NCBI RefSeq assembly: GCF_016428645.1
Contig: NZ_JAELXW010000097.1
Location: 1 to 33,233 of the forward strand
Direction of reading: 5' to 3'
Source: Glycomyces salinus
Lineage (GTDB): Bacteria > Actinomycetota > Actinomycetes > Mycobacteriales > Micromonosporaceae
Length of the DNA: 33,233 nt
How positions within the stretch are numbered: position 1 is the first letter of the stretch; each line of letters begins with the position of its first letter. The notes under the pieces are model-generated. The model saw only the letters and a program-made list of their open reading frames with translations, ran no database searches and was not told where the DNA came from. This document shows positions 15,521 to 22,899 of the stretch, piece by piece. Position numbers and translations under genes: made by a program.

Positions 15521-17698
15521 GTGACTTCGCGCGACGGTGACATCGACGAACTTCTCTCAGGACTCGACCCCGAGCAGCGCGAGGCGGTGACCGCCGATCC
15601 AGGGCCGGTGTGCATCCTGGCCGGCGCCGGGACCGGCAAGACCCGCGCGGTGACCCACCGGATCGCCTGGCGGGTGCTGCGCGGCGACCTGCGCGGCCAG
15701 CACGTCACCGCCGTGACCTTCACCGCCCGCGCCGCGGGGGAGATGCGCGACCGGCTCCGGGGCCTGGGCGTCCACGGCGTCAACGCCAGGACCTTCCACT
15801 CGGCGGCGCTGCGCCAACTGCGCTACTTCGGCGCCCGCCGCTTCGGCGGGCAGCTTCCCGAACTGGTCGACTCGACGGTCAAGTTCGTCGGGATCGCCGC
15901 CGCGCGCGCCGGGCTCGGCACCTCCCGGGCCAAGAACTTCGACCTGGCCACCGAGATCGAATGGGCCGCCTCCTCGCTGATCGGGCCCGACGACTACGTG
16001 GACACCATTGCCCGCCTCGGCCGCGAGGCCCCGTCCGACCCGGCCGACGTCGCCAAGGTCTACGCCGCCTACATCGAGGGGAAGCGGCGGGCCGGGGTCA
16101 TGGACTTCGCCGACGCCCTCTCCCTCACCGCCGACATGATCTCCGAGGACGAGAGCGTCGCCGACCGCATCCGGAGCCAGTACCGGTTCTTCGTCGTCGA
16201 CGAGTACCAGGACGTCACCCCGCTCCAGCAGCGCCTGCTGGACTCCTGGCTCGGCGACCGGGACGATGTGACGGTCGTCGGCGACGCCAGCCAGACCATC
16301 TACTCCTTCACCGGCGCCACCTCCGACTACCTGCTCGACTTCACCCGGCGCTACCCGCACGCCGCGCTGGTGCGGCTGGTCCGCGACTACCGGTCCACTC
16401 CGCAGGTGGTCGGCCTGGCCAACCGGATCATCGCCGCCTCCTCGGGGCGCGAGGCCGCCATGCGCCTGGAACTGGTCGGCCAGCAGCCGGCCGGCCCCGA
16501 GGTCTTCGCCGAGACCTTCAAGGACGAGGCGGAGGAGGCCGACATGGTCGCCCGGCGCTGCGCGCAGCTGATCGCCGACGGCACCAGCCCGTCCCAGATC
16601 GCCGTGCTCTACCGCACCAACGCCCAGTCCCAGGCGTACGAGGAGGCCATGGCCTCGTACGGCGTGCCGACCGTGATCACCGGAGCGGCCCGCTTCTTCG
16701 ACCGGCCCGAGGTCCGCCAGGCGGTGGTGGCGCTCCGGTCTGCGGTCAAGACCGAGATCGGAGCCATGCCGCTGGCCGAGGCGGTCCCGGCCGCCCTGGA
16801 CGCGATCGGCTGGCGGCCCGGCGCCGCGCCCGCGGGGGGCGCCCAGCGCGAGCAGTACGAGGCCGTCGCCGCCCTCGTCGGCCTGGCCGATCAGTTCGCG
16901 GAGCAGCGCGGAGCGAACCGTGAGCAAGGTGCGGAGCAGCGCGGAGCGAACGGTGAGCAAGGTTCCGACTTCGGCCTGGAGGAGTTCTGCGCCGAGCTGG
17001 GCCGCCGTGCCTCCGAGCAGCACGCGCCCGCCGTCGAGGGAGTGACCCTGGCGAGCCTGCACGCGGCCAAGGGCCTGGAGTGGGATGCGGTGTTCCTGGT
17101 CGGCCTGGCCGACGGCACGCTGCCGACCACCTTCGCCCGCACCGACAGGGCCCGCGAGGAGGAGCGGAGGCTGCTGTACGTGGGCATCACCCGCGCACGC
17201 CGCCACCTCCAGGTCTCGTACGGGCTCGCGCGCAACCCCGGCGGCCGCGAGCGCAGGCTGTGCCGCTTCCTGGCGCCGTTGGGCCTGGGCGGGTTCCCGA
17301 GCGAACCGGAGCCGAAGCGAGCCGCGAAGCGGTCCAAGCCCGACCGGCGGGCCAAGGTCCTCGACTGCTCCGGCTGCGGGAAGCCCCTGACGGAGGCCCG
17401 CGACCGCAAGCTGGGGCATTGCCCCGACTGTCCGGCGACTATGGACGAAGAGTTGTTCGAGCGACTGCGCGAGTGGCGCTTGGCGGTGGCGAAGGATGGG
17501 GGCAAGCCGGCCTTCACCGTGTTCACGGATGTGACCTTGATCGCGATCGCGGAGCGCTGTCCGGCATCCGACACCGAACTGGCGGCCCTGCACGGCATTG
17601 GAAAGTCCAAACTAGATAAGTATGGGCCAGCGGTGTTGTCCCTGGTCAACGGCTCTACCCCTGAAGAGGCTCTCGCGATCACCGCCGAGGCCGACTGA
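15521..17698 (+). CDS. uvrD2: superfamily 1 DNA helicase UvrD2
   Basis: A 725-residue ATP-dependent 3'-5' DNA helicase for DNA repair. Walker A is AGAGTGKT (34-41), motif II is VVDEYQDV, motif III is VGDASQTIYSF, motif V is SLHAAKGLEWDAVFLVGL and motif VI is YVGITRARRHLQVSY. After the motor come a four-cysteine element (CSGCG and CPDC) and a C-terminal HRDC domain (about 650-720), the combination that marks actinobacterial UvrD2. GTG 15521 is chosen because the sequence before it is not protein-like and the helicase Q-motif follows directly. A pair of 11-residue repeats (460-481) interrupts domain 2. It precedes whiB7 in the same direction. Confidence 0.94.
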   Translation: MTSRDGDIDELLSGLDPEQREAVTADPGPVCILAGAGTGKTRAVTHRIAWRVLRGDLRGQHVTAVTFTARAAGEMRDRLRGLGVHGVNARTFHSAALRQLRYFGARRFGGQLPELVDSTVKFVGIAAARAGLGTSRAKNFDLATEIEWAASSLIGPDDYVDTIARLGREAPSDPADVAKVYAAYIEGKRRAGVMDFADALSLTADMISEDESVADRIRSQYRFFVVDEYQDVTPLQQRLLDSWLGDRDDVTVVGDASQTIYSFTGATSDYLLDFTRRYPHAALVRLVRDYRSTPQVVGLANRIIAASSGREAAMRLELVGQQPAGPEVFAETFKDEAEEADMVARRCAQLIADGTSPSQIAVLYRTNAQSQAYEEAMASYGVPTVITGAARFFDRPEVRQAVVALRSAVKTEIGAMPLAEAVPAALDAIGWRPGAAPAGGAQREQYEAVAALVGLADQFAEQRGANREQGAEQRGANGEQGSDFGLEEFCAELGRRASEQHAPAVEGVTLASLHAAKGLEWDAVFLVGLADGTLPTTFARTDRAREEERRLLYVGITRARRHLQVSYGLARNPGGRERRLCRFLAPLGLGGFPSEPEPKRAAKRSKPDRRAKVLDCSGCGKPLTEARDRKLGHCPDCPATMDEELFERLREWRLAVAKDGGKPAFTVFTDVTLIAIAERCPASDTELAALHGIGKSKLDKYGPAVLSLVNGSTPEEALAITAEAD
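16898..16963 (+). repeat. two 33-bp tandem repeats inside uvrD2
   Basis: Two 33-bp units (16898-16930 and 16931-16963) differ at one base. They encode AEQRGANREQG and AEQRGANGEQG. The in-frame expansion adds a charged, probably disordered loop in the helicase. Confidence 0.9.
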
Positions 17699-17740
17699 GA
17701 CGGTGCGGCGGCGGCAAAAATTTTCTTCAGCGAGTCCCGG

Positions 17741-17779
17741 AAAAAGGCGTTGCGTTTCGTCGGAGGGCAGGCGTAGCGT
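17741..17779 (+). promoter_or_regulatory. WhiB7-type promoter of whiB7
   Basis: AAAAA (17741-17745) lies four bases before the -35 TTGCGT (17750-17755), then 18 bases to the -10 TAGCGT (17774-17779). An A/T-rich patch a few bases upstream of -35 is the known target of the WhiB7 AT-hook acting with the principal sigma factor, so autoregulation is likely. A second patch, AAAAATTTT, lies at 17716-17724. Confidence 0.65.
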
Positions 17780-17873
17780 TGCGATTGCCGGGGTGAGGTC
17801 TGTGCCTCAAGGGCCCGGCGAGGATGGAGAACGACCAAATGGCTTCCACGGATTAGGAGAGGAGGAACGGAAG

Positions 17874-18416
17874 ATGATGCTGACTACTGATCACTTTGAC
17901 AACCGGGGCGTCACCACGCGGCCGGTTGTCAGCGTGTATTGCCAGCTCCTGCCCGTTTCTGCCGAAGTCCGTGGGGCCACTGTGCCCGCCGCCGGCATTG
18001 CCGCAGCGGGCCTCGGTATCCGCAGCAACACCACCGATATGGGCGCCGTCGCGTTCGTTGAGGGCACTTGGCGCGAGTCTGCCGGCGGTCTGAAGACCAC
18101 CACCACCCTCGCGCCGGGCGCCGGAATCAACCGGAAGCGCCACGGCGTCACCCGTGGGAGACCACCTCGAGAACATCTGAAGGGCTTACCAAGCCCGCTC
18201 GGACCTCTCGAGGCCGCGACTCCCGCAAACGGGAATCGCGGCCTTTGTTATTTGGCATCGGCCGGGTCGCGAAGCCCGACAACCAGGAACAGAACGAGAA
18301 CTAGACGGATTGCGAAGGCAATTGAGTCCTCAATCAACCCGGATGCGACAAGCCGACAAGCCGATCGAGCAACGAGAGGAGACCGAGTTCATGACCGACA
18401 CCCTCATCGGACCTGA
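17874..18416 (+). CDS. candidate leader ORF in the whiB7 5' region
   Basis: GGAGAGGAGG is followed at a good distance by ATGATG (17874 and 17877). The frame begins MMLTTDHFDNRGVTTRPVVS and has coding-like third-position bias to about 18155. It then loses that bias as it crosses the terminator and has no stop until 18416, 23 bases past the whiB7 ATG. WhiB7 genes are known to be controlled by translation of an upstream frame that senses ribosome-targeting drugs, so I take this as the leader frame. How far it is really translated is unclear. A tiny frame upstream (17824-17856, MENDQMASTD) lacks a convincing ribosome site. Confidence 0.4.
   Translation: MMLTTDHFDNRGVTTRPVVSVYCQLLPVSAEVRGATVPAAGIAAAGLGIRSNTTDMGAVAFVEGTWRESAGGLKTTTTLAPGAGINRKRHGVTRGRPPREHLKGLPSPLGPLEAATPANGNRGLCYLASAGSRSPTTRNRTRTRRIAKAIESSINPDATSRQADRATRGDRVHDRHPHRT
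17898..17930 (+). promoter_or_regulatory. leader hairpin near the start of the leader ORF
   Basis: GACAACCGG (17898-17906) pairs perfectly with CCGGTTGTC (17922-17930). CGCGGCC at 17917-17923 also complements GGCCGCG in the left arm of the terminator at 18212-18218, so a ribosome stalled early could free it for long-range anti-termination. That second pairing is inference. Confidence 0.45.
18165..18253 (+). terminator. whiB7: attenuator terminator of the whiB7 leader, with upstream stem
   Basis: The terminator is GGCCGCGA (18212-18219) and TCCCG pairing with CGGGA and TCGCGGCC (ending 18243), one mismatch, loop CAAA, then TTTGTTATTT. Upstream, CCTCGAGA (18165-18172) pairs with TCTCGAGG (18206-18213), enclosing a small GGGCTT/AAGCCC hairpin. 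The two structures share only two bases, so competition between them is weak. The terminator stands 138 bases before the whiB7 start and should stop transcription unless relieved. Confidence 0.8.
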
Positions 18417-18750
18417 GCTCCGCGAGCAGGCCTTCGAGGTCGGAAGCGACCTGCCCTGCCGCGAGTACGACGCCGACCTGTGGTTCTCGGAGTCACCCAC
18501 CGAGCTGGAGTTCGCCAAGTCCCTTTGCACCGACTGCCCGGTGCGCATCGACTGCCTGGCCGGGGCGCTCGAGCGCCACGAGCCCTGGGGCGTCTGGGGC
18601 GGCGAGATCTTCGAGAAGGGCAACGTCGTGGCCCGCAAGCGGCCGCGCGGACGGCCCCGCAAGGACGCCGCCGAACTCGAGCGGAGCGCGGAGGCCGAGC
18701 TGGAGCGCCGCACTGCCGAACTGGCCTTGGCCGGGGTGAAGGTGTCATGA
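18391..18750 (+). CDS. whiB7: WhiB7-family iron-sulfur transcription factor
   Basis: A 119-residue Wbl protein. Four cysteines bind a [4Fe-4S] cluster: C23, C46, C49 and C55 (CTDCPVRIDC). The turn GVWGGE (67-72) binds the principal sigma factor region 4. The C-terminal AT-hook RGRPRK (86-91) is the mark of WhiB7 and reads A/T-rich DNA upstream of -35 boxes. WhiB7 activates intrinsic resistance genes and itself in response to ribosome-targeting antibiotics. ATG 18391 has GAGGAG upstream; longer frames begin inside the leader. The position after uvrD2 matches other actinobacteria. A small frame follows with an ATGA overlap. Confidence 0.93.
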   Translation: MTDTLIGPELREQAFEVGSDLPCREYDADLWFSESPTELEFAKSLCTDCPVRIDCLAGALERHEPWGVWGGEIFEKGNVVARKRPRGRPRKDAAELERSAEAELERRTAELALAGVKVS

Positions 18751-18926
18751 CCGTCGACTACCTGAGCCGCCACCTCAAGCGTGACGTCGGTGTCCAAGAC
18801 CTCGAACTCCCGACCGCGGAGGCCGAGGAGAGTCGGCCGGTAAGCCCGACGAACCTGATGTTCGGACGCGTAGGACGCCTCCGGATGCGGAGTCTATGGA
18901 AGGAAGCCGGGCATTCGAGGCTTTGA
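18747..18926 (+). CDS. small ORF translationally coupled to whiB7
   Basis: A 59-residue frame starts at ATG 18747, overlapping the whiB7 stop as ATGA, with GGTGAAGG just upstream. It is mixed in charge (DYLSRHLKRDV, then an acidic PTAEAEES, then a basic GRVGRLRMRS end). No cysteines, signal peptide or membrane segment are seen, and I do not recognise it. Tight coupling suggests it would be induced together with WhiB7. It may also be a chance frame before the terminator. Confidence 0.45.
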   Translation: MTVDYLSRHLKRDVGVQDLELPTAEAEESRPVSPTNLMFGRVGRLRMRSLWKEAGHSRL

Positions 18927-18950
18927 CCGGAAGCCTGAATGCGTTGGCAG

Positions 18951-18982
18951 AAGGGGCCCATCCCGAACGGGATGGGCCCCTT
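18951..18982. terminator. bidirectional terminator between whiB7 and the ABC1 kinase gene
   Basis: A perfect 14-bp stem (AAGGGGCCCATCCC with GGGATGGGCCCCTT) with a GAAC loop. CTTCTT follows on the plus strand. It separates the convergent whiB7 unit and ABC1 gene. Confidence 0.85.
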
Positions 18983-18991
18983 CTTCGTCGC

Positions 18992-20353
18992 TCAGGACTC
19001 GCTGGGATCGGCGAAGCCCGGCAGCCACTCCTCCAGGATGTCCCGCCAGCGGGCCCGCGCCCCCAGTTGGCACAGCACCCCGATCGAGCCCATCGTCACC
19101 CGGTGGATCAGCAGGTACGACGGCGGGAAGCTGAGCTGCTTGTTGAGCTTGGCGGCCTCCGAGCCCTGCGCGGTCAGCCGCGTGCTCTCCTTGCGCAGCC
19201 ACTCCCGGGAGAACTGGAACTCGTCCGCCCCCAGCGGTTCGAGCATCGGTAGCAGGAAGTCCAGCATCGCCGGGGCGTCGATCTCCAGGCCCGGCGGGAC
19301 GAAGCCCTCGTGCCGCAGCCCCTCGACGACCTCCTCGGCCTTGCCCTCGAGGGTCAGCTTGGTCAGGCGTCCGACCGGGAGCGGCATCCCGTCCGGCAGG
19401 CGCGCGGCCGCCCCGAAGTCGTAGACGACCAGCCGTCCGTCCTCACTGAGCGCGAAGTTCCCCGGGTGCGGGTCGGCGTGCAGCAGCCCGGCCCGCGCGG
19501 GCGCCGAGAAGTGGAGCGTGGCCAGCAGCAGCCCGGCGCGGTCGCGAGTCTCAGGGGTGCCCTCGGCGATGATCTTCGCGATCGGGGTGCCCTCGACCCA
19601 CTCGGTGACCAGCACCTCGGGCCCGGCGTGCACCACCTCGGGCACGAGGATCTGCGGGTCGCCGCGGTAGGCGTCGGCGAACTGCCGCTGAGTGGACGCC
19701 TCCAGCTCGTAGTCCAGCTCCTCGAGCAGCCGCTCGCGCAACTCCACAGTGAGCTTCTTGACGTCGAAGTTCGGCTGGAGCACCTTGAACAGCGGCGCCA
19801 TCCTGGCCAGTTGCCGCAGGTCCGAGCGGAGGGCGTCGCCGGCGCCGGGGTACTGGATCTTGACGGCCACCTCGCGGCCGTCGCTCCACACCGCCCGGTG
19901 GACCTGGCCGATGCTCGCCGCTGCGGCGGGTTGGTCGTCGAAGCTCGAGAACCGGTCGCGCCAGTCCTCGCCCAGTTGGCGCTCCATCACGCCGTGGACG
20001 CTGGAGGCGGGCAGGGGAGGGGCGGAGTTCTGGAGCTTGGTCAGCGCCTGCCGGTAGGGCGAGGCCAGGTGCTCGGGGAGCGCGGCCTCGAAGATCGACA
20101 GGGCCTGGCCCAGTTTCATCGCCCCGCCCTTGAGCTGGCCGAGTACGCTGAAGAGGTGTTCGGCGGTGCGCTTCTGCGCCTGCTCGCCGAGGATCTCGTC
20201 GGCCAGACCGGTGACGCGCTTGCCCAGCCCCACGGTGGCCCGCCCGGCCAGCCCCAGAGGCAGCGAGGCGAGCTTCATTCCCCGCGACAGGGCGCGCCGC
20301 GGGAGGTCGTCGCCCGAATGGGTGTTTCCATGCCTGTCGCTCACGTTCCCCAT
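18992..20353 (-). CDS. ABC1/UbiB-family atypical kinase
   Basis: A 453-residue protein-kinase-like protein of the ABC1 (ADCK/UbiB) family. It has the family's KxGQ motif (MKLGQALS, K80-Q83), the alanine-rich nucleotide loop AAAASIGQVH (143-152), the lysine in VAVKIQYPG (K165), the catalytic LLHADPHPGNF (290-300) and the metal-binding YDFGAA (311-316). Relatives are ATPases linked to lipid or quinone metabolism; the actinobacterial target is not established. Start 20353 is chosen over an upstream frame because the preceding residues are not protein-like; the later MKLASLPLG is also possible. It is convergent with whiB7 and divergent from the DUF5679 gene. Confidence 0.9.
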   Translation of the reverse strand: MGNVSDRHGNTHSGDDLPRRALSRGMKLASLPLGLAGRATVGLGKRVTGLADEILGEQAQKRTAEHLFSVLGQLKGGAMKLGQALSIFEAALPEHLASPYRQALTKLQNSAPPLPASSVHGVMERQLGEDWRDRFSSFDDQPAAAASIGQVHRAVWSDGREVAVKIQYPGAGDALRSDLRQLARMAPLFKVLQPNFDVKKLTVELRERLLEELDYELEASTQRQFADAYRGDPQILVPEVVHAGPEVLVTEWVEGTPIAKIIAEGTPETRDRAGLLLATLHFSAPARAGLLHADPHPGNFALSEDGRLVVYDFGAAARLPDGMPLPVGRLTKLTLEGKAEEVVEGLRHEGFVPPGLEIDAPAMLDFLLPMLEPLGADEFQFSREWLRKESTRLTAQGSEAAKLNKQLSFPPSYLLIHRVTMGSIGVLCQLGARARWRDILEEWLPGFADPSES

Positions 20354-20556
20354 GCTCTCACGCCGGAGGCGCTTTTCGCCTGCCGCGCGAGGGTGAGAAC
20401 CCGTCACCCGAGGTCCCTCGGGCGGGTGAAGCGGTGAACCGATCCGATTCACGGTCGGAACGCTTCGCCGTGGTGAGGCTTACAACCCTGGATTTTGTGG
20501 CATCCTGAGGCCGAGCGGTCGCACCGAGTGATCGCGCCAGGCAAGGGGGGAAGCCA

Positions 20557-20721
20557 GTGGCTCAAGCAACCGAGACTTACACGGGTTATTGCGTCAAGTG
20601 CCGCGAGAAGCGCGACTTCGAGGGCCATGTGGTCGTGTCCGACTCCGGACGCCGGATGGCAAAGGGGACGTGCCCGACCTGCGGCACCAAGATGAACCGG
20701 ATCCTCGGCAAAGAGTCGTGA
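20557..20721 (+). CDS. DUF5679-type small zinc-ribbon protein
   Basis: A 54-residue protein starting at GTG 20557, with GGGGGGAAG just upstream. Two CxxC knuckles, YCVKC (C12, C15) and CPTC (C39, C42), should bind one zinc ion. The sequence between them (KRDFEGHVVVSDSGRRMAKG) fits the DUF5679 family common in actinobacteria. Function is unknown. A strong terminator follows, so it is probably a one-gene unit, divergent from the ABC1 kinase gene. Confidence 0.85.
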   Translation: MAQATETYTGYCVKCREKRDFEGHVVVSDSGRRMAKGTCPTCGTKMNRILGKES

Positions 20722-20741
20722 TCCGGAGCGGATGTCCCGCC

Positions 20742-20786
20742 CCCCTCACCATTCCCATATAATGGGAAACTGGTGAGGGGACTTTT
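20742..20786 (+). terminator. rho-independent terminator after the DUF5679 gene
   Basis: CCCCTCACCA and TTCCCAT pair with ATGGGAA and TGGTGAGGGG across a two-base bulge and an ATA loop, 17 bp in all, followed by ACTTTT. The sequence TATAAT at 20758-20763 lies in the loop region but is probably structural. Confidence 0.85.
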
Positions 20787-20852
20787 CATGAACTTTCGTC
20801 CCTATCCCCACAATCACGACTTTGGTGTTATGCGATTGTCACCCCCAGGGTT

Positions 20853-20858
20853 TAATGT
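20853..20858 (+). promoter_or_regulatory. -10 box TAATGT of a leaderless transcript
   Basis: TAATGT ends six bases before ATG 20865, with no ribosome site between, as expected for a leaderless mRNA. Confidence 0.5.
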
Positions 20859-20864
20859 GCGGTC

Positions 20865-21395
20865 ATGGCGCGCAAAGTCCATCCCCCCGTTGAGGTGCGG
20901 CGTTCCCCTCGCCGCCGCTCCACCGTCGCGGCCTATGAAGAGAAGGGCCGCGTCGTCGTCATGATCCCCGACGCTTTCTCAGAATCCGAGGAGCGCGAGT
21001 GGATCGACCACATGCTGGAGCGACTGCGCCGCCGCCAGGCCCGCGACGGCCGCGCCAGCGACAACGCGCTCAGGACCCGGGCCGTGCGCCTGGCCAAGCG
21101 CTTCTACCCCGACCACCCCGAGTGCGCCGCCCCGGTCAGCGTCAAGTGGGTCGACAACCAGCACCGGCGCTGGGGGTCCTGCACCCCCGACGACGGGACG
21201 ATCCGGATTTCGCGGCGGCTGGCGATGATGCCCTCATGGGTGATCGACTACGTCCTGCTGCACGAGCTGGCGCACCTGGTCTTCCCCGACCACTCGCGGC
21301 CGTTCTGGGACCTGGTCGGCCGCTACTCCAAGGCCGAGCGCGCCCGCGGCTACCTCGAGGGCGTGGCCGACGCCGAAGCCTCCGGAGCGGTCTAG
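20865..21395 (+). CDS. YgjP-like (M48-type, DUF45) metal-dependent hydrolase
   Basis: A 176-residue putative zinc metallopeptidase. The zinc site is HELAH (H133, E134, H137), with a third ligand likely H143 in FPDHSRPFW. The preceding RRWGSC (102-107) and the VIDYVLLHELAHL helix are typical of the YgjP/WLM-like family. No signal peptide or membrane segment is visible, so it probably acts in the cytoplasm. The natural substrate is unknown. Its stop overlaps that of the convergent DUF2342 gene by four bases. The start appears leaderless. Confidence 0.9.
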   Translation: MARKVHPPVEVRRSPRRRSTVAAYEEKGRVVVMIPDAFSESEEREWIDHMLERLRRRQARDGRASDNALRTRAVRLAKRFYPDHPECAAPVSVKWVDNQHRRWGSCTPDDGTIRISRRLAMMPSWVIDYVLLHELAHLVFPDHSRPFWDLVGRYSKAERARGYLEGVADAEASGAV

Positions 21396-22672
21396 CGCCG
21401 GTCGTCTCCGCCTTCGTCCTCGCCGTCCTCGGGCGGGGTCGGGTCGTTGACGGCCAGCTGGTCGAACATCGACATGTCGAGGTCGCCCAGCGCCTCCGAG
21501 ACGCTCGCGAAGCTCTCGGGGTGCTCCAGGTCGGCCGCGGTCGGCAGGAGGTCCGGGTGTGCCCAGACCGCCTCGCGCCCCTCGATGCCGCGCGCCTCGC
21601 CGAGGTGCTTCCACAGCTTCGCGGCCGCGCGCACCTTCGCCGGGTCCAACCGCAGGCCCACCAGGGCCTCGAAGGTCTGCTCGGCCGGTCCGCCGCTCGC
21701 GCGACGCCGCCGGGCCGACTCCAGCAGCCGGTCCATCGTCGGCAGCCGGTTCCCGGCGGCCTCGGCGACCACGACGTTGATCCAGCCGGTGATCAGGGCC
21801 AGGCTCGTTCCCAGGCGGGCCAGGGCCGCCTTCTGCTGCTCGGTGTCCTCGGGCTTGAAGACCTCCGACAGATCCATCATGGCAGCGGCCTCGGGATCGG
21901 TCGGGTCGATGTCGGACATGGCCTCTTCGATGGCCGCCTCGTCGATGCGGATCTCCCGGGCGTAGGCATCCAGGGCGCCCAGCAGGTGCGAACGCAGCCA
22001 TGGCGCGTGGGTGTAGAGCCGGTGCGTGGCGGCCTCTCGCAGTGCCACGAACAGCCGCACCTCCTCGACCGGGAGCTCCAGGCCCTCGGCGTACCGGGCG
22101 AGGTTGCCCGGCAGCAGCGCGGCCACACCGGTCTTGCCCAGCGGGAGTCCGACCTCGGTCGAGGACAGCACCTCACCGGCGAGCTTGGCGAGGGCCTGAC
22201 CCATCTGGGCGCCGAACAGGGCCGATCCGACCCCCTTCATCAGGTCGGCCATCGGTCCGAGCATCCCGGTCATCTCCTCGGGGACGAGGGTCTGCATCGC
22301 CTCGCCCATCTGGCCGGCCAGCGGCTCGGCCAGCTGCTTCCAGGAGTCCTCGGTCTGGTCGATCCACTGCTTGCGGCTCCAGGCGTCGGTGGCGGACACG
22401 CCCGAGGGCCAGTCGGTGGCGCCGTCGAGCCACAGGTCGGCCAGGCGTATCGCCTCGGCCACCTGGGCCTGCTCGGCCGGTCCGACGGTGTTCTCGGTGC
22501 CCAGCTCGGACTCGGCGAGCTGCTTCGCCAGTTGCCAGTTGACCGGCCCGGACGAGAGCGACTGCGCCATCATCTGCTGCAGCTGCTGCATCATCTGCTG
22601 CACTCGCGGATCGTTCGGGTCTGGCAGGTCGCCGCCCAAATTGCCGAAACCGAATGGAATATCGGAGCCCAT
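21392..22672 (-). CDS. DUF2342 zinc-dependent metalloprotease-like protein
   Basis: A 426-residue cytoplasmic protein of the actinobacterial DUF2342 family, annotated as putative zinc-dependent metalloprotease or hydrolase. The N-terminus has PFGFGNLGGDLPDPND and a glutamine/methionine-rich helix (QQMMQQLQQMM). The central block LREAATHRLYTHAPWLRSHL (211-230) holds the conserved Glu and His residues, and ITGWINVVVAEAAGNRLP follows. The end is acidic. ATG 22672 is chosen because TACGGT, a -10-like box, ends six bases before it. It sits beside the YgjP-like and PDZ protease genes, so a shared role in protein turnover is plausible. Confidence 0.88.
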   Translation of the reverse strand: MGSDIPFGFGNLGGDLPDPNDPRVQQMMQQLQQMMAQSLSSGPVNWQLAKQLAESELGTENTVGPAEQAQVAEAIRLADLWLDGATDWPSGVSATDAWSRKQWIDQTEDSWKQLAEPLAGQMGEAMQTLVPEEMTGMLGPMADLMKGVGSALFGAQMGQALAKLAGEVLSSTEVGLPLGKTGVAALLPGNLARYAEGLELPVEEVRLFVALREAATHRLYTHAPWLRSHLLGALDAYAREIRIDEAAIEEAMSDIDPTDPEAAAMMDLSEVFKPEDTEQQKAALARLGTSLALITGWINVVVAEAAGNRLPTMDRLLESARRRRASGGPAEQTFEALVGLRLDPAKVRAAAKLWKHLGEARGIEGREAVWAHPDLLPTAADLEHPESFASVSEALGDLDMSMFDQLAVNDPTPPEDGEDEGGDDRR

Positions 22673-22678
22673 GCGCCA

Positions 22679-22684
22679 ACCGTA
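22679..22684 (-). promoter_or_regulatory. -10 box TACGGT of the leaderless DUF2342 transcript
   Basis: On the minus strand TACGGT ends six bases before ATG 22672. There is no ribosome site, and this spacing decides the start. Confidence 0.45.
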
Positions 22685-22845
22685 CGTCAGGGACAGCGGC
22701 GAAAACCACGGCCTGGTCATCTACGGCACAAGATAAGGCGTCCGCTCAGGGCTGAATCCGCACTAGCTTCAAACAGGTAGGCCCCGCCCTCCTGTGTCGG
22801 GCGGACCCGCTGCGCGGGTATCCCGCGCATGCTGCGCTCCTGGTT

Positions 22846-22899
22846 CTTCATGCGCGGAAGCCAACATGGCTGGCGCCATGTAGTCTTCCGCGCATGAAG
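22846..22899. repeat. long inverted repeat covering the PDZ-protease start codon
   Basis: CTTCATGCGCGGAAG (22846-22860) pairs perfectly with CTTCCGCGCATGAAG (22885-22899). Inside, after a 3x3 mismatch, ACATGGC pairs with GCCATGT around a TGGC loop: 22 bp in total. The right arm contains the ATG at 22894 and part of the -10-like TAGTCT (22881-22886). It may be an operator or a repetitive palindromic element. Confidence 0.75.
22881..22886 (+). promoter_or_regulatory. -10 box TAGTCT of a leaderless transcript
   Basis: TAGTCT ends seven bases before ATG 22894, within the long inverted repeat, and no ribosome site is present. Confidence 0.45.
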
